A DNA stretch of 64,000 nucleotides from positions 62,001 to 126,000 of the forward strand of contig SEMN01000788.1 of the NCBI GenBank assembly GCA_005408345.1, read 5' to 3'. Position 1 is the first letter of the stretch; each line of letters opens with the position of its first letter. The notes under the pieces are model-generated. The model made no database searches and was not told the origin of the DNA. It saw only the letters and a list, made by a program, of their open reading frames with translations. Both the position numbers and the translations under genes were made by a program. Source of the stretch: Macquaria australasica (taxonomy: Eukaryota; Chordata; Actinopteri; Centrarchiformes; Percichthyidae). Below are positions 12,363 through 23,424 of the stretch, one piece after another.

Positions 12363-12948
12363 CATATGTTCAGTATAGAACATACTTATATTAACACCCA
12401 GTTTATTGTCTAAGCTTTAGGTTAAAAAAATGCTTTCTAAGAGTATGAGACATGCTAAACACAAATGGTGTCTTACAGAGGGAGGAGGGATCAATTATAA
12501 GTCAGCACACGTGAACACACCAACACTTCACAGTGCAACAACGAAATAAATGAAAATATGCTTACTTACAAATGTTTTACATGTTGATATTTTTATCAAA
12601 ATATAGATCTTCACCCAGAGAGACATAACATACAAGTGTAAGGATGTTTTCACACTTATAGTTCGTTTGCTCTGGTCCAAATCAGTTGATGAGTTTGTAA
12701 AGTTGGATCGTTTTCCACTTATGTCAGATGTGTCTGGGATGAGAGCAAGAAAATAAATACAGGAAGATGTTCTGTGTTCTGAAGTACTGCATATTTCTGT
12801 GAGAAACATTGCTGGTTCATTCAGAGAGAGAGAGAGAGAGAGACTTCCTGGGTGAAGGGCACCGGTCAAATGAGAAAGTACATAAGTCCTTCAACTTTTG
12901 GAAAGCAGGTGACCTGAGGCTGCTCTAATTGGTTGCTTCAGATTTTCC
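12363..12948. other. Gene-less stretch with GA microsatellite
   Basis: No gene is seen. A (GA)n run lies at 12824-12842. The piece at about 12645-12715 (TTTTCACACTTATAGTTCG...CTCTGGTCC) has the look of a decayed dispersed fish repeat, but I cannot define its ends. Confidence 0.35.
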
Positions 12949-13139
12949 ACAGGGCGCAGCTCTGTGCCCCAGACACTCCCACTCTTATTGGCAGCGAATT
13001 AGCATTGTTCTTATGTTGTTTTATCTATTGTGACTGGACAATCGTGCTGTTCATATTCACACCTACCATTAATATAACTACGGGTGCGCAACTGTCACTC
13101 CCGCTCTTTAGCTAGCTAACTGACCGCTACTTTCAGGAG

Positions 13140-14073
13140 ATGGCAGCTTCAAGTGGAACCGCGGGAATCAAAGAAAATTCGTTTTTTTCCTTACAAAAAC
13201 ACCCTTTCACAAGGCGTTCACTGGTAGAAAAAAAGAGGATAAAGGAACTTGGACCGGACCGACCCGATTTACAAATTCAGCAGCAGGCAAGTGATCAAGG
13301 ACGAGCTTACACCCGGGACTTCTCCCGCTCTTGTTATGACAAACGGAGTTGGCTAGCTGGCTGTGGTGTAAGTAATGCCTTTTACTGCTTTCCCTGTTTG
13401 CTATTTGAAACTGTCGGCACCGAAGCATTGTGGACAACGACGGGGGTACGAGACCTAAAACATCTTTCTGAAAAATGCAAACGGCACGAAAGTAGCCACA
13501 GCCATCTAGACAGTTGTATGAGGCTAAGTTTTTTGGGCAGGCTTAGCATTGCTGAACAGCTAGACGAAGGCTTTAGGATTGGCATTAGAAGGCACAACGA
13601 AGAGGTGACAAAAAACCGACACATCCTGTGCAGAATAATCGACTGTGTGAAATTTTGTGGAGCCTTTGAGTTGGCTTTGCGTGGCCATGATGAGAGTGAG
13701 AGCTCAGATAAGCCCGGGATATTCCGTGGGTTGGTGGATTTTATTGCCTCCCTTGATGGAGTGTTGAAAGAGCACCTTGAGAACGCTACTGTATTTAAGG
13801 GAACTTCAAAAACTGTGCAGAACGAGCTACTGGACTGCATGTTGTCTGTTGTGAGGGAACAAATCATCAAAGAAGCCCAGAACAGTGATTTTTTTTTTTT
13901 TTTATCAATTCAGGCAGATGAGACAATGGATATTGGTGCTTGTGCTGCGTTACATTGACGACAAAAACAACGTGCAGGAAAGATTTTGAGTTCATCCCTC
14001 TGCAGTCAGCTACAGCTGAGTCCATTGCTGCAGCACTAAAAGAGCATCTTGCTGCTGTGGAAGAATACAAAAA
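13140..14073 (+). pseudogene. hAT-type transposase (ZMYM1-like), truncated
   Basis: The frame starts at 13140 (MAASSGTAG...). Its N-terminus resembles the TTF-type zinc-finger region of hAT-derived ZMYM1-like proteins: an aromatic/Cys cluster CGVSNAFYCFPCLLF is followed by W..GV.DLKHLSEKCKRHESSHSH. After about residue 115 it reads like the DUF4371 region (IRRHNEEVTKNRHILCRIID; the ADETMDI box near residue 265). The open frame ends at 13958, but homology continues in other frames to about 14073 (IPLQSATAESIAAALKEHLA), so at least one frameshift is present near 13945. The C-terminal catalytic half is absent. Normal proteins of this family are over 600 residues. CAGGGCGCAG at 12949 could be the start of the left terminal repeat. 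Confidence 0.8.
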
Positions 14074-14113
14074 TATTCTTACTAGTGTAGATGCCCCAGT
14101 TGTATATTGACTG

Positions 14114-14510
14114 TCTGAGAATTTGCTGTTCTTCTACCCCTCGTCTCCTGACCCCTGCTGACACTGTCCTACTAGACCCTTGATCATCCTAGCTCGCATC
14201 TCATGATTATAGTAGCCTTGACACCCCCCTTTTCCTCTTACCTGGTGTGCATCTCATGTTTTAATGTCTCCTGGCTTCCTTTCCTCCTCACCTATTGTAT
14301 ATGGAAATGTCACCCCCCTCTCCTTTTGCTCCTGCATCCTGTACCATATGTCTGTTAACCACCACCCATAATTTACAGTGTCTGACCACTCTTTGTTAAC
14401 CTTTTATATAAATGACCCTCAGCCCTCTGCTCGGGGTCAGTCTTCTGTTCCAGACCCGGTCTGTGACAATGACTCACCGTTTTCCGGATTACTGAATAAA
14501 CTTCCCATCC
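14114..14510 (+). mobile_element. LTR-like sequence
   Basis: A C/T-rich region leads to a TATA-like TTTATATAAATGACCC (about 14402), then CTGCTCGGGGTCAG and CAGACCCGGTCTGTGACAATGAC, and a polyadenylation-type GAATAAAC near 14493. That order resembles U3-R-U5 of a retroviral or BEL/gypsy LTR. I see no partner LTR or coding region, so this is only a possibility. Confidence 0.3.
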
Positions 14511-14519
14511 ATCATCCAT

Positions 14520-14627
14520 CATCTGATATTAGATCGTTTACTAGAACAGCTTTAGACGAGAGTGATCTGATGTTTAAGAGTCCACATTTAATGCTCCTAT
14601 TTTGTTGTACTGTTGCAGTGGTGGATT
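14520..14627 (-). mobile_element. L2 LINE internal scrap
   Basis: This is a 108-bp piece identical in order to the ORF2 start region of the full copies (ATCTGATATTAGATCG... through TTGCAGTGGTGG). In the minus strand it encodes part of NIRSLSSKAVLVNDLIS. Both ends of the L2 are missing. Confidence 0.8.
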
Positions 14628-14639
14628 TATTTTGGCATT

Positions 14640-14890
14640 GAATTTCCGTGTTCCGCCATGAAACAGGAAGTTGTTGTAACTCAAATGTACATGGTCCAAT
14701 CTGCACCAAACCTCACATAATAGTAATAGTCCCGTTCGATTTCCATGAAATTTACGTTCTCTAGTGCCACAAAGTGGACACCGGAAAAGATAGAAAATGT
14801 GCAAAATGTCATGTCCACCGACAGTCGCGAAAATGCACAACTGACATGTGGGAAGGTGCAAGTTCATCGCTGCTTGCAGGTTTAATTATC
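14640..14890. repeat. Dispersed fish repeat (unclassified)
   Basis: The ending GGTGCAAGTTCATCGCTGCTTGCAGGTTTAATTAT is of a type I associate with a widespread teleost interspersed repeat. There is no coding capacity I can identify, and its class cannot be settled from this single copy. Confidence 0.35.
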
Positions 14891-14984
14891 TTTTGTTCTC
14901 CCATTCCTGGGAAAAAAGGAAAATACATTTTAGTTTAATTGTTTCCCATGCCTGGAAAGAAATTTTACTGAATTACCTTCTTTT

Positions 14985-15932
14985 CATACTACTTTTTTGA
15001 TGAGTTTTTTGTTCTCAATATTGAGTTTTTTGTGCTCGATATCAAGTTCCAAGGTCCTCTTGTAGAGACCTCACATTGTCTGCTCCAACCTGAAACACAT
15101 GAAAACATATCATACAGTTGCTTTAACATTGAAGCACTGTCCCTTTTGCAAGGCTCATTTGGAAAAAAATAAAAAATAAAAAAATAAAAAAAGATGCTAA
15201 TGTCACATTGTCTACCCTGTTTAAATTAAGGTTAATTCATTACCACTTGTGATCCTCTTGGCCTAGAAGTGGAGGCCACGGGCTCAAGGGGAGGAAGATT
15301 TCCCTCTTCCTGCAAAATTAACATAGCAATGGAAGCAATTGATTCATTTTAGGATAGAGAGCACTTGAAGCAGTTATTAGTCCCATGTGTAGACCACCAA
15401 GTAATTAAAGATCAATCAGTTACAGCCAAGTGTCCACACTCTCACCATCTGTGTTAAGATGTGCAAATTGAAAACTGCATAAAATTGGTAACAAAGGACT
15501 AAAATGTACTACCAAATCTCTCTCTGAGCATACAGACACTGTCTCGTCATCTAGGGTCTCCACCTGAGAAAGTAAAACAGGTAAATGGTCTATTTAATCC
15601 ATGATCAGCAACCACAGATGAGATGCCAGTGTATGACAGTATGCATTCACTGTTACCTCTGTGTGGGACATTGTGTAAGTGGGTGGTGGCAGTAAAACCA
15701 ATGTCTCCCAATCAACTGTAGAGAAAGTAAATACATTACTTACTCCCACAATAATTAGTATATTATATATGATTTTGTATACTGATATCATCCTACAGAG
15801 ACTAAATGAAGCACAAAGCCTTGTACTTGTTGTACTTATGATATGAAAGTAAGCCTACTCACCGCTTTTAATTATGTTTTTAGATTTTTTTTTATTTGCT
15901 CCCAAGTCTGTTTTACACTTCTGGGGTTGCAG
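14985..15932 (-). pseudogene. Myb/SANT-like DNA-binding protein gene remnant (five exons)
   Basis: Five minus-strand segments have consensus acceptor and donor sites: 15863-15932, 15657-15715, 15513-15563, 15244-15309 and 14985-15089. In order they read CNPRSVKQTWEQI followed by a basic KNIIKSG block, then DWETLVLLPPPTYTMSHTE, VETLDDETVSVCSERDL, EEGNLPPLEPVASTSRPRG, and a charged helical C-terminus (LELDIEHKKLNIENKKL). This matches the plan of Myb/SANT-like (MADF-like) proteins that accompany DNA transposons in fish: a trihelix tail, acidic linker and C-terminal coiled coil. The A9 tract in the first exon (15886-15894) is one base short of a continuous frame. The N-terminal SANT exons are missing; the sequence to the right is the end of the large transposon. 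Family assignment is inference from motif order. Confidence 0.5.
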
Positions 15933-15994
15933 CTGAAAGAATAAGGATAAAACTGTCACACAGGCCAGGCCATACGAATACATCTAAGCAACAC

Positions 15995-16003
15995 ATTAAT
16001 TTA
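15995..16003. repeat. Putative target-site duplication, left copy
   Basis: ATTAATTTA lies directly outside the left terminal repeat. The same 9 bases occur at 35704-35712, one base outside the right terminal repeat. The sequence is AT-rich, so chance cannot be excluded. Confidence 0.5.
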
Positions 16004-16121
16004 TGAGAGGCCCCATGAGAGATAATTCATACTTGGTCTCACACGCAGCATCATAATCTCACACGTACACCACTATACTCTTACACAAACACTACTATAC
16101 CCTCTTACATGCACAATCATA
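16004..16121 (+). repeat. Left terminal inverted repeat of the large transposon
   Basis: It begins TGAGAGGCCCCATGAGAG and runs to ...GCACAATCATAATC. Reverse-complemented 35702-35587 matches it over about 118 bp with a 2-bp indel near the tip and two substitutions. Similarity does not extend into the outside flanks except for the 9-bp ATTAATTTA. Confidence 0.9.
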
Positions 16122-16610
16122 ATCTCTCACACACACTATTGTCTGGGCCATAAATCATAATTACTTACACACAACTGTACTTTCTTAAAAATACTATCAT
16201 TCTCACTTATAGACACTATCATATTCTCATGCATACTCCATAATACTCTTTATAGTAGTGTATGGAATAGTGCTGTGAATGAGAAAGAATGATATTGTTT
16301 GCATGAGAAAGTTGTAGTGTTTGTGAGAGAGTATAGTAGTGTGTGTGATAAAGAATGATAGTGGAAGTGAAAGACAATGGTCAGGCATGTGAATTAGTAT
16401 AATAATGTGTGCGTGAGACAGTATGATGATGTATGCAAGACAAAATGAGTGTGTCTGAGAAGGAATTATAGTATATTTGAGAACAAAATAGTGATAGGTT
16501 TGAAAGAGTAGGATAATCTTAGTGAGTGACTATGATTATGTGTTTAAGAAATTATGATGGCTTATGTGAGAGGGAATGGTACTGTGTGTGAGAGAGTATA
16601 ATTAAAAAGG
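16040..16610. repeat. Left subterminal array with internal inversion
   Basis: From 16040 to about 16245 the sequence is a degenerate array of units like TCTCACACACACTACTATAC. From about 16250 to 16600 it flips to the complement, with units like GTGTGAGAGAGTATAGTAGT. Unit length is roughly 20-30 bp with heavy divergence. The two halves could fold back on each other. This may be where transposase binds. Confidence 0.75.
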
Positions 16611-16614
16611 AAGT
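16586..16614 (+). repeat. Inner inverted repeat, left
   Basis: GTGTGAGAGAGT followed by ATAATTAAAAAGGAAGT matches the reverse complement of 30562-30591 at about 24 of 29 positions. It marks where the subterminal array gives way to unique sequence on each side. It may be an internal transposase-binding site or an old terminal repeat. Confidence 0.6.
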
Positions 16615-16634
16615 TAGTTTGATCAAACAGGAAG

Positions 16635-16831
16635 ACCGTTTAAATTCTCATTCCCTGACTGGCTACAGGAACACAGTTTAAATTCTCAATCCCTGATGGG
16701 TTTACAGCCTTGAAAACAAAGCCCGCACCCGCTCAGAGCACTACCAGCAAAACTGGAGCTACAAGGAGTATTTAAATCAAGCAGCAGCACTTTTAATGAC
16801 GACTTTACAGCTTTGTTAGAACGGCAGCGAG
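16635..16831 (+). promoter_or_regulatory. Probable promoter/leader of the integrase gene
   Basis: A 44-bp near-duplicate (GTTTAAATTCTCATTCCCTGA, then GTTTAAATTCTCAATCCCTGA) is followed by a TATA-like GTATTTAAATC at about 16769 and a short leader to the ATG at 16832. This arrangement fits a pol II promoter, but only the duplication is certain. Confidence 0.35.
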
Positions 16832-18060
16832 ATGATGATCATATTTCTACGTGTTTACCTTCTCTTTCAAGGTCTGTTTTTGTTTGTGGAAGTAAATGGT
16901 AATGAGGAGGACATTACTATTTTTTTCACTAATACAATGAGGTGTGTTGAGAACATTGTAAGGGAAACTGACCGCGTGGGACATGACAGCATGATTTTGG
17001 AAAGATTATTCTGTGAGCTTAATGGATATGCACAGACAATTTCTTTCTTTCTCTCAATAAGCCAGCAGTTAGAAGGGGGTGACAGTCAAGGAAGTTTAGG
17101 AGCACTGGAGGCACTGTATGCATGTTTTTGTTCCATCATAAATTCATATGAAAACTCCAGATCAGTGGAAATGAGACAAACGGATATGTTTACTTCAAGA
17201 GTACCGCCAGCAATCAGAACTGGTCATCCTGGTCGCCCTCAGTACAATATACTACATGAACAAATTACCTACTGTTTGTCCCTTGGAATGAGTTGGCAAA
17301 GAATAGCTGTATGCTTTGGAATCAGCAGGAGGACATTGTACAGGCACAGACAGCAACTTCAAATTGGACCAATTCAATTCAATTCAATTCAGTTTTATTT
17401 ATATAGCGCCATATCATAACAAAGTTATCTCAGGGCACTTTTTCGAATAGAGCAGGTCTAGACCGACTCTTTATATTTACAGAGACCCAACAGTTCCCAC
17501 CATGAGCAAGCACTATGCGACAGTGGCAAGGAAAAACTCCCTTTTAACAGGTAGAAACCTCGAGCAGAACCAGGCTCAAGGTGGGCGGTCATCTGCCTCG
17601 ACCGGTTGGGTTGAAGGGGGAAGGGGGGAGCGGGAGAGAGAGAGCAGGAGGAAAGAGAACATACAGCAGCTCAATACAGCATAGATATGGTAATGGCATT
17701 GATGTTAACACCAACAGAAACAACACTAAGAGCAACATTATAATAGCAATACTAATAACAGCAACAACAGCAATAGCATCAGCGGGTGCAGAGCAGGAGC
17801 ACGGGGGCAGCAGGCGGCAGCAACCACAGACCCAGACCTCCACAGCTCCAGAGGCAGAAACACCTGCAGAAAGCAACAGAAGGGGAGGGAGAGAGAGAGA
17901 GAGAGAAAGCACACAACTACGGGAAGAAGTTGAATTAATAACAAGCATTGATGGGATATGAGGGCGTACAGATGGAGAGGAAGAGGAGGAGAAAGGAGCT
18001 CAGTGCATCATAGGAAGTCCCCCGGCAGTCTAGGCCTATAGCAGCATAACTAAGGGGGGC

Positions 18061-21036
18061 TCAGGGGTCACCTGAGTCAGCCCTACTATAAGCTTTATCA
18101 AAGAGGAAAGTCTTAAGCCTACTCTTAAATGTGAGGAGGTTGTCCGCCTCCCGTACACAAACTGGGATCTGGTTCCACAGGAGAGGAGCTTGATAGCTGA
18201 AGGCTCTGGCTCCCATTCTACTTTTAGAGACTCTAGGAACCACAAGGAACCCTGCATTCTGGGAGCGCAGTGCTCTAGTGGGGTAATAGGGTACTATGAG
18301 CTCTTTAAGATATGATGGTGCCTGACCATTTAGGGCTTTGAAGGTGAGGAGAAGGATTTTAAATTCTATTCTGGATTTTACAGGGAGCCAGTGTAGAGAA
18401 GCTAATATTGGAGAAATATGTTCTCTTTTTCTGGTTCTTGTCAGTAAACGTGCCGCAGCATTCTGAATCAGCTGGAGAGTCTTAAGGGATTTATTGGGGC
18501 AGCCTGATAATAGAGAGTTGCAATAGTCCAGCCTAGACGTAACAAATGCATGGACTAGTTTTTCTGCATCTTTTTGAGATAGGATGTGCCTGATTTTTGC
18601 AATGTTACGTAAATGAAAAAAGGCAGTTCTTGAAGTTTGTTTTATTTGGGAGTTAAAGGACATATCCTGATCAAAGATAACTCCAAGATTCCTTACGGTT
18701 TCGCTGGAGGCCAGGGCAATGCCATCTAGAGAAACTATATCTTTAGATAATGTGTTTCGAAGGTGTTCGGGGCCAAGTACAATAACTTCGGTTTTGTCTG
18801 AGTTTAACATCAGAAAATTGCAGGTCATCCAGGTTTTTATGTCCTTAAGGCATGCTTGAAGTTTAGCTAATTGATTGGTTTCATCTGGCTTGATCGATAA
18901 ATATAATTGGGTATCATCTGCATAACAATGAAAATTTATGGAGTGCTTCCTAATAATATTGCCTAAAGGAAGCATATACAAGGTAAATAGAATTGGTCCA
19001 AGCACAGAACCTTGTGGAACTCCGTGACTAACTTTGGCGTGCATAGAGGATTCATCATTAACGTGTACAAACTGATATCGATCTGATAAATAGGATTTAA
19101 ACCAGCTTAGTGCAGTACCTTTAATGCCAATAAAATGTTCTAGTCTCTGTAATAGAATGTGATGGTCAATGGTATCGAATGCAGCACTAAGATCTAGTAA
19201 GACAAGTACAGAGACAAGTCCTTTGTCTGATGCAATTAGAAGGTCATTTGTAACTTTCACCAGTGCTGTCTCTGTGCTATGATGCACTCTAAATCCTGAC
19301 TGAAAATCCTCAAACAGCTTGTTGTTGTGTAGAAAGTCACACAACTGATTGGCGACTGCTTTCTCAAGGACCTTAGAGAGAAAAGGAGGGTTAGATATAG
19401 GTCTATAATTTGACAAAATCCCTGGATCAAGAGTGGGCTTTTAAGAAGAGGCTTAATTACAGCTACTTTAAAGGACTGTGGCACATAGCCTTTAAATAAG
19501 GACAGATTGATCATATCTAGTACATAAGTGCTAACTAAGGGTAAAATTTCTTTAAGCAGCCTAGTTGGGACGGGGTCTAAGAGACACGTTGATGGCTTAG
19601 ATGAGGAAATCATGGAAGTTAGTTGATTACGGTTGATGGGAGAAAAGCAGTCTAAATGTACAGGTTTTACAGTTGTTTCTAAGGTTCCTGTGTTTGAAGA
19701 TAAGTCAGTACCAACTGAGGGCAGGAGGTGCTGAATTTTTTCTCTAATAGTTAGAATTTTATCTTTAAAGAAACTCATGAAGTCATTACTACTGAGGTCT
19801 ATAGGAATACATGGCTCAACAGAGCTGTGACTCTCTGTCAGCCTGGCTACAGTGCTGAACAGAAACCTGGGGTTGTTCTTATTTTCCTCTATTAATGATG
19901 AGTAGTAAGCTGCTCTGGCATTACGGAGGGCCTTCTATAAATTTTAAGACTATCTTGCCAGGCTAAACGTGATTCTTCCAGATTGGTGGAACGCCAATTC
20001 CTTTCAAGTTTTCGCGATGTTTGTTTTAATTTGCGGGTTTGCGGGTTATACCATGGAGCTAACCTCCTCTGTTTTATTATCTTCTTTTTTAGAGGGGCGA
20101 TAGAGTCGAGTGTTATTAGTAGTGAGCCTGCAGCACTATCAACAAGATGATCAATTTGGGAGGGACTAAAGTTAGCATAGGAGTCATCTGTTACATTGAG
20201 ACATGGAACTGAATTTAATGCCGATGGAATCACTTCCTTAAATTTAGCTACAGCACTATCAGATAGACATCTAGTGTAGGAATGTTTGCCTAATGGCGTG
20301 TAGTCCAGTAATAGGAATTCAAAAGTTAATAGAAAATGGTCTGATAAAAAAGAATTCTGTGGAAAGACTATTAGATGTTCAATTTCAATCCCATAAACAA
20401 GAACAAGGTCGAGGGTGTGGTTAAAACAGTGAGTGGGTTTATGTACACTCTGACAGAAGCCAATCGAATCTAGTAATGAGATAAACGCAGCACTAAGGCT
20501 ATCATTTTCTACATCCACATGAATATTAAAATCACCTACAATAATTATTTTATCCGTTTTAAGGACTAAACCTGATAAGAACTCTGAGAATTCAGATAAA
20601 AATTCAGAATACGGTCCAGGAGCTCGGTACACTATAACAAATAGAATTGGCTGTACTGTTTTCCAGGTTGGGTGTGAAAGGCTAAGAACAAGGCTTTCGA
20701 ACGAGTTATAATTTAGTTTCGGTTTAGGTTTGATTAATAGGCTTGAGTCGAAGATGGCTGCAACTCCACCTCCTCGGCCTGAGCCTCGAGAAATGTGAGT
20801 ATTAATGTGACTGGGAGTCCACATTTAATTCTCCTATTTTGTTGTACTGTTGCAGTGGTGGTTTTACTTTTTATTAGGTTTTTATGTGTAACTCTTCTTC
20901 TGTTTACTTTTGATTTAAATAATTTAAGTGGTCTGGGGGCAGACAACCTCTCTGTGGAGTTTAGGGTGGGTAACTGCTCTAATGGAAGCGCAGAGAAGCG
21001 TGTAGGACTGCAAATCTGCCTCCTGGTCTGGACCAC
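18061..21036 (-). pseudogene. L2 ORF2, copy C, degenerate
   Basis: The C-terminal 451 residues (19416-18061) form the longest intact reverse-transcriptase frame in the window. It includes SAAFDTIDH, GVPQGSVLGP, the YADDTQLYLS catalytic box, and the C-terminal LTRTRKREHI...LHWLPVKSRIEFK segment typical of L2. The endonuclease lies at 20824-19892 with GDFNIHVD and SDH motifs, but the region encoding the catalytic NIRSL and LTETWL blocks is deleted just upstream. The start MVQTRRQ is at 21036. Frameshifts near 19330-19440 and 19780-19950 disconnect the parts. Confidence 0.9.
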
Positions 21037-21072
21037 AGACTGTATTAAGTCTATGGTCTGAACTCTGAGTTG

Positions 21073-21858
21073 TCATGGCTTTGGGCCACTAATAAATTCG
21101 GCCAGATTTCTAGATATGAGAGCGGCTCCATCCAAAGTGGGATGAATGCCATCTCTCCTAATCAGACCAGGTCTCCAGAAAGTCCGCCAATTATCTACAA
21201 AGCCCACATCATTACCTGGACACCACCTCGACAACCAGCGGTTGAATGATGACATGCGGCTATACATGTCATCGCTAGTAAGATTAGGCAGGGGTCCAGA
21301 GAAAACTACGGAGTCCGACATTGTCTTTGCATATGTACACACCGACTCCACATTAATTTTCGTGACCTCCGATTGGCGCAATCGGCTGTCATTACCGCCG
21401 ACGTGAATAACAATCTTAGCATATTTACGTTTATCCTTAGCCAGCAGTTTTAAATAGGATTGAACGTCGCCCGCTTTGGCCCCTGGGATGCATTTGACTA
21501 TGGCCGCTGGTGTCGCTAATTTCACGTTTCGCAAAATGGAGCTGCCAATAATCAGAGCTGGTTTCTCAGCGGATGTGTCGCTGAGTGGAGAGAACTTGTT
21601 AGAAACGTGAATGGGTCGGTGGTGAACCGTGGGCTTTGGTTTAGGGCTATGCTTCTTTCGGACAGTCACCCAGCCTCCCTGGCTTCCCGGCTGCTCGGGA
21701 GTTGCCGGGAGACGGCTGGCAGAAGCTACCGCTGGTCGGCTCGCACCGGCTAGGGGCTGGCTAGCTACGGCTGACTGACTCTCCATGGTGCGGAGCCGCG
21801 ACTCTAACTCACTGAGCCTCGCCTCCAAGGCGGTGAATAAACTACATTTGTTACACGT
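21073..21858 (-). CDS. L2 ORF1 (coiled coil plus SGNH/esterase), 5' partial
   Basis: About 260 residues are open. The N-terminus has CNKCSLF (a possible zinc knuckle half) then a heptad-like LEARLSELESRLRTMES coiled coil, probably for trimerisation and RNA binding. A basic proline-rich linker follows. The C-terminal 150 residues are an SGNH-type esterase domain: IIGSSILRN (block I Ser), VHVGGNDSR (Gly/Asn block) and RRDGIHPTLDG (Asp/His block). ORF1 proteins of L2/CR1-like elements in fish carry this domain. The true start codon is lost to slight 5' truncation. ORF1 ends in FISGPKP about 35 bases before the ORF2 start. Confidence 0.85.
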   Translation of the reverse strand, partial: TCNKCSLFTALEARLSELESRLRTMESQSAVASQPLAGASRPAVASASRLPATPEQPGSQGGWVTVRKKHSPKPKPTVHHRPIHVSNKFSPLSDTSAEKPALIIGSSILRNVKLATPAAIVKCIPGAKAGDVQSYLKLLAKDKRKYAKIVIHVGGNDSRLRQSEVTKINVESVCTYAKTMSDSVVFSGPLPNLTSDDMYSRMSSFNRWLSRWCPGNDVGFVDNWRTFWRPGLIRRDGIHPTLDGAALISRNLAEFISGPKP

Positions 21859-22102
21859 GACCACTGACCTATACAGCAATGTCTGCTGAGGCCTTGACTG
21901 ACATTGTTAGTGGGATCCTTCAAACCACCCCAAATGCAGGAGAAAGGTATGTGCTAGGAGGCCTTCGATCACGCAACATCAGGATACAGCGTTGGCGTGT
22001 GAGACGTTGCCTGCAACACCTTGACCCAATTGGACGGGCCTTCCGTCGCCGCCGTGCAATTCGCCGAAGAATTTACAATGTTCAAACTCCCAATCAATTA
22101 TG

Positions 22103-23424
22103 GTGAGTATTTTGTAATATTACATCAAGTTTGGTTTTTTAAATACACACACTGGTAATGTAGTAATGTATATCCTTACAGCAGTGGTGGAAAAAGTACC
22201 CAGATGTTTTACTTAAGTAAAAGTACTTATACCACAGTGTAGAAATACTCAATTACAAGTAAAAGTCCTGCTTTCAAAATGTTACTTAAGTAAAAGTACA
22301 GAGGTATTACCTAAAGTAAAAGTACTCATTATGCAGAATGTCCCATTTCTGTATTTGGACAGTTCAGGCTCTGAGCTTCTGCACATTCAATTTGAAATAA
22401 ACTAACGTTGAAACAACACACAGCTCTGCAAGAAACATTTAGTGACCAAGTGTCCAATTACTTTTGAACCTCTAAACTTGGATCACTGTGTGCTAAAGGG
22501 CTATATCTCTCACACAGTTCTCTCTATATTGCATATATTGATGTAAACCTATTCAAATTAAAGCTGAGACTTGTAGTATTGCCTCATAAGTATGTGGACA
22601 GTTGCACGTTTTGTTCTTAAGGCTACGACATTAAAGAGCCAAGCTCAATGTGTCCATAATATTGAAGCTGCTCACAAAACATTTAGTAGATGAGTGTCCC
22701 ATTACTTTTCAGCATCTATTTTGTATTAATATGAATCCGAAAAGTAATTAAAGCTGTCAGAATAATGTAGTGGAATAAAAAGTACAATATTTATCTAAAA
22801 AATGTAGTGGTGTACAAGTATAACATAGCATAAAATGGAAATACTCAGTAAAATACAAGTACCTCAAAATTGTACTTAAGTAGAGTAATTCAGTAAAAGC
22901 ACTTAGTTACATTCTACCACTGCCTTACAGACATATTGTTACTCTTGCAGCCTACAGCAGTACACTACAGTGGATACAATACACAAAAAAATCTTATTAA
23001 CAATAATGACTTGGAAATTGTTGGAACCACTGTTATCAGGTTGTAGGGGAATTTAGCCTGTTTACATATTAAGTTTTGCCAAATCAATGTGTTTTGATTG
23101 CACGCTAAAACACACAGCCGTAAACTCACAGCCAACAGGCTGCAAAGCTTACAACACACCATATGATTTTACATAAAACATGTATATTGAATGGAACCAT
23201 AGATTGAACAAACATCCCCATGACCTTGCCATCATGAGAGCCTAAACAGAGGGAAAAATGTAGTTTCAACTAAGCACGGTGCTTATGGACAGGTCAGGAA
23301 ATCACAAAAATGTATTAGTATTCATTCTATGGAGACCCAAATTTCAGGGTACACCCTGGACAGGTTGCCAGTCTATCACAGGGCTAAATAAAGTAGTAAT
23401 TGTTGTAAATATTTCTTCCCACAG
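22103..23424 (+). other. Intron of the integrase gene
   Basis: The donor is TG|GTGAGT at 22103 and the acceptor is TTCTTCCCACAG ending at 23424. Joining gives W-H-I-D-G, the expected start of the catalytic core. The intron holds a complete hAT MITE (22182-22922); the remainder (22931-23424) is AT-rich with nothing recognised. Confidence 0.85.
22182..22922. mobile_element. Non-autonomous hAT MITE
   Basis: The ends are CAGTGGTGGAAAAAGTACC and the inverted partner ...GTTACATTCTACCACTG. Internal subterminal motifs ACTTAAGTAAAAGTA are typical of this abundant fish hAT MITE group. A perfect 8-bp target duplication, CCTTACAG, lies at 22174-22181 and 22923-22930. It has no coding capacity. Confidence 0.93.

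Larger units (their letters stand above)
17372..21858 (-). mobile_element. L2-clade LINE, copy C, nearly full length
   Basis: Same tail and body as copy A, inserted in the integrase exon. GACCA is present at 17367-17371 and 21859-21863, and the exon reading frame is continuous across the site when one copy is removed. It carries a nearly complete ORF1 and an ORF2 with a small deletion in the endonuclease (about 20815-20825) and several frameshifts. Relative to copy D it lacks about 40-50 bp of 5' sequence. Confidence 0.93.

Noticed and set aside
16040..16610. CRISPR-like array
   Set aside because: Units are degenerate, differ in length, invert midway, and have no conserved repeat/spacer pattern; the genome is a vertebrate.
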